Below are positions 46,242 to 57,146 of a stretch of DNA of 64,000 nucleotides, piece after piece; within the stretch, counting starts at the first letter, position 1; each line of letters begins with the position of its first letter. This DNA is from VRUE01 sp963718775 (GTDB taxonomy: Bacteria; Actinomycetota; Thermoleophilia; Solirubrobacterales; 70-9): NCBI GenBank assembly GCA_963718775.1, contig OY970377.1, forward strand, positions 930,001 to 994,000, in the 5' to 3' direction. The notes below the pieces were generated by a model. The model had not been told where the DNA came from. It searched no databases and was given only the letters and a program-made list of their open reading frames with translations. A program made the position numbers and the translations under genes.

Positions 46242-46696
46242 CCGCGCTCATCCTCCAGCATCTGCTCGAGGATCTCGCGCGGCTCGCTCCAGCGTCTCGA
46301 CGTCGGCCGCGGGCATGTCGCGCATGCGTCGGGCCAGGTAGGCGTTCTTGCGGCCGCGCAGGCGACGCAGCCGCTCGCGGCCGGCGGCGTTGACGCTGAC
46401 CAGGGTGCTGCGGCCGTCGGCCGGGTCGGGGGTGCGCTCGATCAGCCCCTCCCGCTCCAGGCAGCCGAGGGTGCGGGTCGACGGTCGGCCGCTTGACCCG
46501 CTCGAGCTCGGCCAGCTCGCTCGGGAGTCAGCGGCCCGTGCCGCTCGATCGTCGCCAGCGCCGCCGTCGAGGTCGGCGTCAGGCCGGTCGCCTCGGCAGC
46601 CGCCTCCTGGCGCAGCCGGCGCGCCGTCCGCACGATCGCCATCCGCAACCGTGCGGCGGAGTCGGTGAGTGGAGTGTCGGTCGTCTTTGGAGTCAT
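46238..46696 (-). CDS. MarR family regulator, frame-interrupted
   Basis: About 150 residues. The N-terminal helices (DSAARLRMAIVRTARRLRQE) are followed by the winged helix (TSTAALATIERHGPLT, then SELAELERVKRPTVTR...L after frame changes near 46525 and 46480) and the wing GLIERTPDPADGRS. The C-terminal dimer helix ends LEQMLEDERG. Frame also changes near 46285. A TAGTTT-N3-AAACTA palindrome lies 17 bp upstream of the ATG. Likely autorepressor and regulator of the MFS exporter. Confidence 0.85.
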
Positions 46697-46713
46697 TGAT
46701 TAGCCTTGATAAT

Positions 46714-46728
46714 TAGTTTAGCAAACTA
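46714..46728. promoter_or_regulatory. Candidate MarR operator TAGTTT-N3-AAACTA
   Basis: A perfect 6-bp inverted repeat around AGC (46714-46719, 46723-46728) within an AT-rich stretch, just upstream of the marR start. Size and AT content fit MarR-family sites. Confidence 0.55.
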
Positions 46729-46814
46729 TCTATCCATTAAGAAATCGACACATCACTGTGCCAATTAACCGACGCCAGACTGGAAGCGAGATTTCGGGTC
46801 TAGCATCGCCGGTA

Positions 46815-46903
46815 GGAGGGTGAAGGAGATGGGTATCTCCAAGCGATTGACACTCGCTCTGTCCGGTCAACCGCCGGATCCGGTTCGAGTCCGGCGCCCT
46901 CCG
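46815..46903 (+). tRNA. selC-like 8/4 tRNA with long variable arm and anticodon GAC
   Basis: 89 nt that fold as a complete cloverleaf. The acceptor stem has 8 bp (46815-46822 with 46895-46902, one G-U). The D arm has 6 bp with a 4-nt loop GGGT (46825-46840), and the anticodon stem has 5 bp (46842-46846 with 46854-46858). Loop TTGACAC gives U33 and anticodon GAC (46849-46851). The long variable arm pairs TCCGG/CCGGA. The T stem has only 4 bp (CCGG/CCGG) with loop TTCGAGT, and G73 is the discriminator. The 6-bp D stem and 8-bp acceptor are tRNA-Sec features, and 8/4 acceptor/T stems are known from unusual 'allo-tRNAs'. The anticodon would read valine codons GUC/GUU, while the long arm and G73 favour seryl-tRNA synthetase. 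CCA is not encoded. Confidence 0.75.
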
Positions 46904-46945
46904 CAGATGAAATGAGTGGTCGAGTCTGGTGGTAGCCTTCGAGCG

Positions 46946-46971
46946 GCGAGTGTCAATCGCTTGGAGATACC
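46946..46971 (-). repeat. Perfect 26-nt inverted copy of the tRNA D-loop/anticodon arm
   Basis: The 26 bases 46946-46971 are the exact reverse complement of 46832-46857, which runs from the tRNA D loop through the whole anticodon loop into the 3' anticodon stem. The copies are separated by 88 bp. On the plus strand this makes the RNA downstream of the tRNA antisense to its anticodon arm. It ends directly at the hairpin starting at 46972. Confidence 0.9.
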
Positions 46972-47030
46972 AGCGGGGTGGTTCCCCGCTTCACCTGACT
47001 CGACCCGCTCCGGCGGGTCTTGTCGTTTCT
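46972..47030 (+). terminator. Double hairpin with T-rich tail downstream of the tRNA
   Basis: The first hairpin is AGCGGGG/CCCCGCT (46972-46978 with 46984-46990). The second is GACCCGC/GCGGGTC with tetraloop TCCG (47002-47008 with 47013-47019), followed by TTGTCGTTTCT. The second is a reasonable intrinsic terminator for a transcript covering the tRNA and its antisense segment. Confidence 0.6.
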
Positions 47031-47129
47031 GGAGCGCTAGGCCTTACGTCCAGAACCCGTCGATTTCCTTCAAGCGTCGCGGCTTGACGCCGACGGTCCC
47101 CCTGGGACCGGCAGCGGCCCATCGACGGC

Positions 47130-48714
47130 ATGGCAATCCCCCAGGCGACAGCGAGCGCTTCGAGGCCTAAGAAGCGGCGACCGCCGCAGGCGCAAGCATG
47201 CTTGGAAGGACAAGCACTATCGCTGGGTCCCCGACGGCGAGTGTGGCTGGCGGGTGCAGGGCTATGTCGTCCACCACAAGCACAAGCCCAAGCGGGGCCA
47301 CCGTCGCGGTCCCGGCCCCCGGCCGGCTGACCGCTGTGCGCCGGCGGCTGCGGTCGACCACGATCCGCGCCCGGCAGGCGCCTACCAGGGGCCCTTCGGG
47401 CCGGCGCAGGCAAAGCGGCTGCTCGAACGAGCCGGCTTCGGCGCGCTCCCGGGACAGGCCGAGCAGCTGGCCGGCCTCGGGCTGGTCGGCGCGGCCCAGT
47501 CGCTGACCCGACCCAGCGGCGCCGCGACCCTGCACGGCCCGGCGCCGGTCGACGACGACGACAACCCGATCGCCCCCGCCGATGCCTACGGCCACGACCA
47601 CCTCTGGTTCCTCGACCGCATGGTGCGCAGCGACCAGCCGCTGGTCGAGCGCATGGCGCTCGTCTTCCACGACTGGTTCGCGACCTCCAACGCCAACGTC
47701 TCCCGCCAGCAGCAGCTGATCGACCAGTCGAACCTCTTCCGCTCGGCCTGCTTCGGCTCCTTCCTCGACCTCTTCAAGGCGGTCACCGTCGACCCGGCGA
47801 TGCTGCAGTGGCTGAACGGCGCCGAAAACACCAAGCAGGCGCCAAACGAGAACTACGCCCGCGAGATGATGGAGCTCTTCTCGCTCGGCGCCGACCGCGG
47901 CGCCTACAGCGAGGACGACATCCGCGAACAGGCACGGGCGCTGACCGGCTGGCGCTACGACTGGTCGAACGAGCTCGGCGCCCACAATTTCCGTTTCGAC
48001 GCCAAACGCCACGACACCGGCAACAAGACGGTCTTCGGCCGGACCGGCAACTGGGACTGGCAAGACGCCTGCTGGCTCTGCGTCGAGAACCCCCTCCACC
48101 CCTCTTTCTTCGTCGAGAAGCTGTGGAGCTACTTCCTCCCGCAACCGCCCTCCGCCGCCGTCAGGGACGGCCTGATCGGTATCTACCGCGACTCCGACTG
48201 GGCGATCCGGCCGGTGCTCGAGACGATCCTGATCAGCCCCGACTTCTACGAAGGCCAGCCGATGGTGAAGCCGCCGGTCGTGCAGCTCGCCAGCATGCTG
48301 CGCGCAACCGGCCGCTACATCGACACCTACGCCTGGACCTGGCTCTGCGACCAGGCCGGCCAGATGCTCTTCTGGCCGCCCAACGTCTCCGGCTGGGACG
48401 ACACTCGCTGGCTCGACACCTCGCGGATGCGGGCCCGCTGGAACATCGTCGACTACGTGCTCAGCGAGATCTCGGTGAACGCCTGGAACGGCGAATACAG
48501 CGCCACCGAGAGCGCCGAGGAAGCGCTGGGCCGAGCGCTGGCCTCATGGGGCTCGCCGGCGCTGCGCGACGAGCACCGGGCCGAGCTGCTCGACTTCGCC
48601 CGGCGCAGCGAGAAACTCGCCACCGCCAAATGGGAGCAGGCCCCCTACCGGGCGATGCGCCAGAACGCGCTGCTGCAGCTGATCGGCGTCAGCCCGGACC
48701 TGATCCTGCAATGA
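47130..48714 (+). CDS. DUF1800 protein
   Basis: About 527 residues with one frame change near 47203. A Lys/Arg-rich N-terminus containing WVPDGECGWRVQGYVVHHKH precedes the DUF1800 domain. Its marks include AQAKRLLERAGFGALPGQ, ERMALVFHDWFATSNANV, APNENYAREMMELFSLG, ALTGWRYDW and FWPPNVSGWDDTRWLDT. DUF1800 genes always travel with DUF1501 genes, as here (13-bp gap); function unknown, probably exported. The ATG at 47130 is the best available start. Confidence 0.88.
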
Positions 48715-48727
48715 GGGAGAGCTGAAC

Positions 48728-50077
48728 ATGTCCAATTGTTGCGACGACTACACGCGCTCCCAGCTGCTGCGCACCGCCGCCGCCGAAGCGGGCCGCGGGC
48801 TGCCGGCCATCGAGGTGGGCATGCCGGAGCCCGCCGGGACGGGGCTCTCGAGGCGCAGCTTCCTCTCCTGGAGCGCCGGCCTGGCGCTGGCCGTCTACGG
48901 CGCCTCGAAGATCCCGCTGGCCGCTTTCGAGGAGGGAATCGCCCAGGCCGCGGCGACCGACAAGATCCTCGTCTCGGTCTTCTTCGACGGCGGCATCGAC
49001 GCACTCAGCGTCCTCGCCCCGACCGGCGACCCGCGCTACTCGCAGCTGCGCCCGAACCTGGCGCTCGCCCCCGACGCCGGCACGGAGTTCGCCGAGGACC
49101 CGACGCTGCGCTGGCACCCTTCCGCCACTGCCCTGGCGACCCTCCACGGAGAGGGCAAGGTCAGCGCCTTCCCGGCGATCGGCTACGACCACCCCGACCA
49201 GTCGCACTTCACCTCGCGCCACTACTACGAGATCGGCGAGCTCGACGTCGGCTTCCACACCGGCTGGCTGGGCCGCTACATCGACCAGGTCGGCGACGAC
49301 GAGAACCCGCTGCAGGGGCTCTCGATGGACGGCTCGCTGTCGCCGATGATCGCCACCGCGAACCGCCCGGTGGCGGCGATCGACAGCGTCGACGGCTACG
49401 ACCTCTGGTCGCACGTCAGCGAGCCGATCTCCGACGAGATGTACAAGAGCTTCGCCCGCTTCGGCTCGCTGCCCTCGGACTCCCCCGGCCTGGCGCAGGT
49501 GCGGCGCGCGACGGCCCAGACCGACAAGCTGCGCACCGACCTGGGCGGGATCGGCGACTTCACCAGCCTGGTCACCTATCCGCAGACGAACTTCTCCCAC
49601 AAGCTCGCCGGACTCGCCGACTTCATCGCCACCGGCCTGCCGATGCGGGTGGTGACGATCCGTGCCTCTGGCGGCTACGACACCCACGCCGACGAGGCCG
49701 AAGACCTCTCGCGTGGGCTGAAAGAGACCTGCGAGGGGATCCTCGCCTTCCAGCGCGACCTCGAGAAACGGGGTCTTGCCGACCGGGTCCTGATCAAGCT
49801 GTGGAGCGAGTTCGGCCGCCGCCCGGAGGAGAACGCCTCGCTCGGCACCGACCATGGCGCCGCCGGCTGCGCCTTCGTGGTCGGCTCCAAAGCCAAGGGC
49901 GAGATGGTCGGCGAGTTCCCCGGCCTGGCCCAGCTCGACCAGAACGACAACGTCCGCGTGACCAGCGATTTCCGGGCGATGTACTGCTCTTTGCTCGAGC
50001 AATGGCTGGGACACGACGCGGCCTCGGTCATCCCGGGCGCCTCCTCTTTCCAGCGACCGGCCCTGGTCAAACCGTGA
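48728..50077 (+). CDS. DUF1501 protein with Tat signal
   Basis: 449 residues, intact. The twin-arginine signal LSRRSFLSWSAGLALAVYG (residues about 39-57) indicates folded export. The sulfatase/alkaline-phosphatase-like DUF1501 domain shows VSVFFDGGIDALSVLAPTGD, PDQSHFTSRHYYEIGE and SEFGRRPEENASLGTDHGAAG, the last with metal-ligand-like D and H. Partner of the DUF1800 protein. Confidence 0.92.
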   Translation: MSNCCDDYTRSQLLRTAAAEAGRGLPAIEVGMPEPAGTGLSRRSFLSWSAGLALAVYGASKIPLAAFEEGIAQAAATDKILVSVFFDGGIDALSVLAPTGDPRYSQLRPNLALAPDAGTEFAEDPTLRWHPSATALATLHGEGKVSAFPAIGYDHPDQSHFTSRHYYEIGELDVGFHTGWLGRYIDQVGDDENPLQGLSMDGSLSPMIATANRPVAAIDSVDGYDLWSHVSEPISDEMYKSFARFGSLPSDSPGLAQVRRATAQTDKLRTDLGGIGDFTSLVTYPQTNFSHKLAGLADFIATGLPMRVVTIRASGGYDTHADEAEDLSRGLKETCEGILAFQRDLEKRGLADRVLIKLWSEFGRRPEENASLGTDHGAAGCAFVVGSKAKGEMVGEFPGLAQLDQNDNVRVTSDFRAMYCSLLEQWLGHDAASVIPGASSFQRPALVKP

Positions 50078-50514
50078 GCAGAGCCGCCGCGAGGTCGACC
50101 TGCCTGGGACTGGCCGGCATCGTGGCCGTGGCGATCGCAACCGTCTCGCTAGCGCCTGCGGTGCCAACCGCCTCGGCGGAAGGCTGCGTTTGGAAGCGGC
50201 ACGCCAAGCCCGTCGTCAAGAAGGTGCGGCGGCACGGCCGCCTGCGCCGGGTCAAGCGGGTCAAGCACTGGTGGGCCTGCGAGGCTCGACCGGCCGCCTC
50301 GGCGCTCGCCGCCATCCCGTCGGCGCCGCCGCATCGCCCGCATGCGCGCCGCGCTCGAGATCGCCGCGACGGAGGACGTCGCCCTCGACCACGAGCCCGC
50401 CGCCTCCTGGGCACAGCGGATGCTGGCCGAGCCCGCCCGCGGCGAGGCCACGGTGATCTACCACTCGATCGTCAGCCAGTACCTCAGCGACGACGAACGG
50501 GCGGCACTCTTTGA
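50074..50514 (+). CDS. Small secreted basic protein, 3' part probably fused to another gene remnant
   Basis: GTG at 50074 overlaps the DUF1501 stop. Signal peptide: LAGIVAVAIATVSLAPAVPTA. A short Cys-bounded basic segment follows (GCVWKRHAKPVVKKVRRHG...HWWACE). After about residue 75 the reading frame becomes low-complexity Arg-rich sequence that is the wrong frame of a DUF2332 fragment, so the true gene probably ended near 50300 or is truncated there. Confidence 0.5.
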   Translation: MSRAAARSTCLGLAGIVAVAIATVSLAPAVPTASAEGCVWKRHAKPVVKKVRRHGRLRRVKRVKHWWACEARPAASALAAIPSAPPHRPHARRARDRRDGGRRPRPRARRLLGTADAGRARPRRGHGDLPLDRQPVPQRRRTGGTL

Positions 50515-50683
50515 CGGCATCGCCGAGGCGGGCGCACGGGCGACGGCAGACGCGCCGCTGGCCTGGCTGCGGATGGAGCCGGCCGACGACCGCGCCAACC
50601 TCGACCTCACCGTCTGGCCGGGGGGCGAGGAGCGGCGACTGGCGCGCGTCGGCTACCACGGCACTCCGGTCGAGCTGCTCTGA
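50342..50683 (+). pseudogene. C-terminal fragment of a DUF2332 protein
   Basis: 114 residues. RMRAALEIAAT, ATVIYHSIVSQYLSDDERAA, ADAPLAWLRMEPADDRANLD and LTVWPGGEERRLARVGYHG are the conserved C-terminal third of DUF2332. The N-terminal two thirds of the family are absent; directly upstream is the secreted basic protein in another frame. Either a deletion fused two genes or the assembly lost sequence here. The stop is at 50681-50683, a few bases from the convergent ahcY stop. Confidence 0.7.
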
Positions 50684-50687
50684 ACCC

Positions 50688-52117
<1,430 letters not shown>

Positions 52118-52189
52118 CGAGTCAGCGTCTCCTGATTGGTTGGTTGCCAGATCATGGTACGAAGCCACCGGGAAAAGCGCCGGGAGACC

Positions 52190-52834
52190 TCAGTTGCCCG
52201 CGACCGGCAGGGCGTACCCGGGGTACTCGGCGCCGCTCGCCAGCCGCGGATCTGGCACCGGCGCGCCCGCCACAAGCCGCAGACCCACCGTTCCCGCCCA
52301 CACCGGCAGCTCGTAGTCGACCTCGTCGTCGATCGGCGGACCGGTTCTCACCTTCGCCGACGCCTCATCCAGCGAGAGGCGGATGACCGAGGTGCCGCGC
52401 AGCTCCCGCGCGTTCGGCCCGCGCACGTCGGGCCAGCGTCCCGGCACGAGCTTTTCGGTGAACGCCTCCAGCGCGCGGCGCTTGTCGTCTTCGCCCACGA
52501 CCTGCTCGGCGCTGCCGAAGAGGACCGCCGAGCGGTAGTTGACCGAGTGGTGGAAAGCGGACCGGGCCAGCACCAGGCCGTCGAGCAGGGTCGTCGTCAG
52601 GCAAACCTCGGATCGCCCGGCCACCCCCATCGTGCGGCTCGCGGCCGAGCCGTGGACGTAGAGGAAGGCGCCGATCCGGGCGTGGAGGGTGGGGATCACG
52701 ACCGGGAAGCCACCCTCGTCGATCACGCCGAGGTGAGAGACGATCGCCTCGTCGAGGATCGCCGCGATCGCCTCGCGCTCGTAGACCGCCCGCCGCGGGA
52801 CCCTGCGCACCTTGTTTCTTTGTCTTGTCGTCAT
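52190..52834 (-). CDS. Pyridoxamine-5'-phosphate-oxidase-fold FMN-binding protein
   Basis: 214 residues. Split-barrel marks: IVSHLGVIDEGGFPVVIPTLH, YVHGSAASRTMG and FHHSVNYRSAVLFGSAEQV. This is the NimA/PNPOx-like group (COG3467) that binds FMN or F420. Divergent from a PdxR/MocR-type regulator, a common pairing, with a direct repeat ACAGTAC in the shared promoter. Substrate unknown. Confidence 0.87.
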   Translation of the reverse strand: MTTRQRNKVRRVPRRAVYEREAIAAILDEAIVSHLGVIDEGGFPVVIPTLHARIGAFLYVHGSAASRTMGVAGRSEVCLTTTLLDGLVLARSAFHHSVNYRSAVLFGSAEQVVGEDDKRRALEAFTEKLVPGRWPDVRGPNARELRGTSVIRLSLDEASAKVRTGPPIDDEVDYELPVWAGTVGLRLVAGAPVPDPRLASGAEYPGYALPVAGN

Positions 52835-52839
52835 CTGTT

Positions 52840-52874
52840 ACAGTACAAAATTCTTGACTGAGCTGACACAGTAC
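52840..52874. promoter_or_regulatory. ACAGTAC direct repeats, candidate MocR/PdxR sites
   Basis: ACAGTAC at 52840-52846 and 52868-52874 (28 bp apart), each preceded by TGWY, in the divergent promoter. MocR/PdxR regulators are known to bind direct repeats. The second copy falls within the first codons of the regulator if the TTG start is right. Confidence 0.5.
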
Positions 52875-54182
52875 CGGATTTCCGGACAGGGCACGGCAGA
52901 GATCGCCGCCAGCGTCGAACGGGGCATCGAAGAGGGCGCGCTCGCGCCGGGCGATCCCCTACCCCCCGTGCGCTCCCTGGCTGCGGCGCTGGGGGTCAGC
53001 CCGACCACGGTGGCCGCGGCACTTGCCGATCTGCGCTCACGGGGTCTCGTCGTGACGCGAGCGCGCAGCGGCGCTTTCGTCAGTTGGCGGCCGCCGATTG
53101 CGGGAGCGTGGTTCGGGCCCACCGTCCCACCCGGAGCGCGCGATCTGGCCAGCGGCAACCCCGACCCCGAGCTGCTTCCCGATCTAACGCCGTTCCTGCG
53201 GCGCCTCGAGCCTCCCCGCCAGCTCTACGGCGGCGAGCCCGTCCTCCCCGAGCTGCGCGAGCTTGCCACCGCCGAGCTCGCCGAGGCCGGGATCGCCGGC
53301 GAGGAGATCGCCGTTGTCAGCGGCGCCCTCGACGGAATCGAGCGGGCGCTTCAAGCCCAGCTGCGCGCCGGCGACGTCGTCGCCGTCGAGGACCCCGGCT
53401 ACGCCGGCCTCTTCGACCTCCTGCGAGCGATGGGCCTGGCGCTGCGACCGGTTCCTGTCGATGCGAAGGGAATGGTCCCCGGTCAGCTTGCCGAGGCGCT
53501 CGGGGAGGGCGTCGCCGCGGTGATCGTCAACCCGCGTGGCCAAAACCCGACGGGAGCGTCGCTCGACGAGGCACGGGCGGACGAGCTGAGAGGGGTCCTC
53601 GAGCGCGCCCCAGGGGTGATGGTCCTCGAGGACGACCACCTCGGCCCGATCGCCGGCTCCCCGCGCCTGACCCTGACCGCTGGCCGCCGCCGCTGGGCCG
53701 CGGCGCGCTCGGTGGCCAAGTCGCTCGGCCCCGACATTCGCCTCGCAGTGCTGGCCGCAGACAGTCAGACGATCAGCCGCGTGCAGGGCAGGCAATCGGT
53801 CGGCCCACAGTGGGTGAGCCATCTCCTCCAGCGCCTGGTCGCGATGCTCTGGGCCGATCCGAAGGTGACCGCCGCCCTGCAGCAGGCGACCGAGGTCTAC
53901 GGCGAGCGCCGCGAGCGCTTCGCTTCAGCCTTGGGCGAGCGGGGAATCGAGGTCCAGGCCCCAGCTGGCATCACGGTATGGATCCCCGTGCCCGAGGAGG
54001 CTCCAATCGTGCAGGCGCTACTCGCGCGAGGCTGGGCCGTCTCCCCCGGCTCCCCCTACCGCCTGCGCAGCGAGCGCGCCATCCGGGTCACGATCAGCAC
54101 CTTGCAAGACGCCGAGGCCGACGAGCTCGCCGCGGCGGTCGAGGACGCGATGCGTCCAACTCGCCACACCCGCACGGCCTGA
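52854..54182 (+). CDS. PdxR/MocR-type GntR regulator with aminotransferase domain
   Basis: About 442 residues. The GntR winged helix is at residues about 12-75 (LPPVRSLAAALGVSPTTVAA, then LRSRGLVVTRARSGAFV). A class I aminotransferase-like domain follows (GALDGIERALQAQLRAGDVV, VEDPGYAGLFDLL, NPRGQNPTGASLDEARA, VAKSLGPDIRLAV). The lysine that would hold PLP is at VAKSLG. A TTG at 52854 is preferred because the upstream ATG at 52812 lies inside the divergent gene. Likely regulates the FMN-binding protein in response to a PLP or vitamer. Confidence 0.85.
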   Translation: MTELTQYRISGQGTAEIAASVERGIEEGALAPGDPLPPVRSLAAALGVSPTTVAAALADLRSRGLVVTRARSGAFVSWRPPIAGAWFGPTVPPGARDLASGNPDPELLPDLTPFLRRLEPPRQLYGGEPVLPELRELATAELAEAGIAGEEIAVVSGALDGIERALQAQLRAGDVVAVEDPGYAGLFDLLRAMGLALRPVPVDAKGMVPGQLAEALGEGVAAVIVNPRGQNPTGASLDEARADELRGVLERAPGVMVLEDDHLGPIAGSPRLTLTAGRRRWAAARSVAKSLGPDIRLAVLAADSQTISRVQGRQSVGPQWVSHLLQRLVAMLWADPKVTAALQQATEVYGERRERFASALGERGIEVQAPAGITVWIPVPEEAPIVQALLARGWAVSPGSPYRLRSERAIRVTISTLQDAEADELAAAVEDAMRPTRHTRTA

Positions 54183-54284
54183 GACAAACCTGACAGCCCT
54201 TGGTAGGCACCAGGGCAGCTGCGTCGAATCAGACGCGGATGGCCTCTGAGGCGCAGGAGAAGCTCGTGCGTCTACCCACCGGGG

Positions 54285-55050
54285 ATGGACGCCCGCAGCA
54301 CGCGGGTCGCCGAACTCCTGAACACGCCGATGCTGATCGCGGCGGCGCTGACTCTGCCGATGGTGGCGATCACCGAGTCCCACCCGGGTGGCTGGCTGGA
54401 GGACGTCGCGCGCGTCCTCAACTGGATCACCTGGCTCGCCTTCGCTGGTCGAGCTGGTGGTGATGCTGGCCGTCGTGCCCAACCGCCGCGCCTGGCTGCG
54501 CCATCACCAGCTCAGACGTCGTCATCGTCTTCCTCACCCCGCCGGTCCTGCCGGCCGGCCTGCAGAGCCTGCGCGTCCTGCGCCTGCTGCGGCTCCTGCG
54601 TCTGCTGCGCCTGGCCCAGCTCTCGCGCGAGGTCTTCTCGCTGGAGGGCCTGCGCTACGCGATGCTGCTCGCGGTGCTGACCGTGATCGGCGGCGGCGCC
54701 CTCTTCGAGGCCTTCGAGCAGCAAGGCCCAGCACCTCGACACCTGGGACGGGATCTACTGGGCGGTGACGACGATGACCACGCTCGGCTCCGACATCTAC
54801 CCGACGACGACCGGCGGCGAGATCGTCTCGGTCGTCGATCCTGATCATCGGCATCGGCTTCGTCGCCCTGCTCACCGGCGCCTTCGCGCAGCGCTTCCTC
54901 AGCCCCGAAATCGTCGAGATCGAGGAAGAGCTGGAGGCCGAGCAGGTCAGCGCCGAGGCGCTCGCCCTGCGCGAGCTGCGCGGCGTCCAGGAACAGCTGC
55001 AGGCGCTCGAGGTCGCCGTCCAGCGCATGGTCGACGAACGCGCCACCTAG
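54285..55050 (+). CDS. Voltage-sensor-type ion channel with atypical selectivity filter
   Basis: About 255 residues with frame changes near 54445, 54510, 54725 and 54840. Helices: MLIAAALTLPMVAITE, VLNWITWLAFAVELVVMLA, an S4-like Arg/Leu helix (LRVLRLLRLLRLLRLAQLSR), then pore helices around IYWAVTTMTTLGSDIYPTTT and IIGIGFVALLTGAFAQRFL. A C-terminal coiled coil follows (VEIEEELEAEQVSAEAL). The pore position of TVGYGD reads TLGSDI, so potassium selectivity is doubtful. Confidence 0.75.
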
Positions 55051-55098
55051 GCGCGGTGCGGCTCCATGGGTGCATAAAGCGCACCGGAAGCGAGGGCG

Positions 55099-57081
<1,983 letters not shown>

Positions 57082-57146
57082 GCCGCTCCTTCCCTCGCCG
57101 CTACCCTGAATGCCGAACGGTACCCGTTCCGAATCGACCGCCTCCA

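Noticed and set aside
4349..46696. Programmed ribosomal frameshifting to explain interrupted genes
   Set aside because: Too many sites, no slippery heptamers or common stimulators, mostly +1, and they affect housekeeping genes. Sequence error is simpler.
46815..46903. Genuine tRNA-Sec (selC)
   Set aside because: The geometry is selC-like, but the 7-nt anticodon loop TTGACAC contains no UCA, the T stem is 4 bp, and no selenoprotein or selA/selB gene is in the window.
46832..46971. CRISPR-like or phage att duplication
   Set aside because: Only two copies, inverted rather than direct, and no cas gene or integrase nearby. An inverted att-like pair is kept only as an alternative in the finding.
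52118..52189. SAH or SAM riboswitch upstream of ahcY
   Set aside because: The 72-bp leader lacks the GAGGAGCGCUGC-type core of the SAH riboswitch and any multi-stem SAM fold that I can see.
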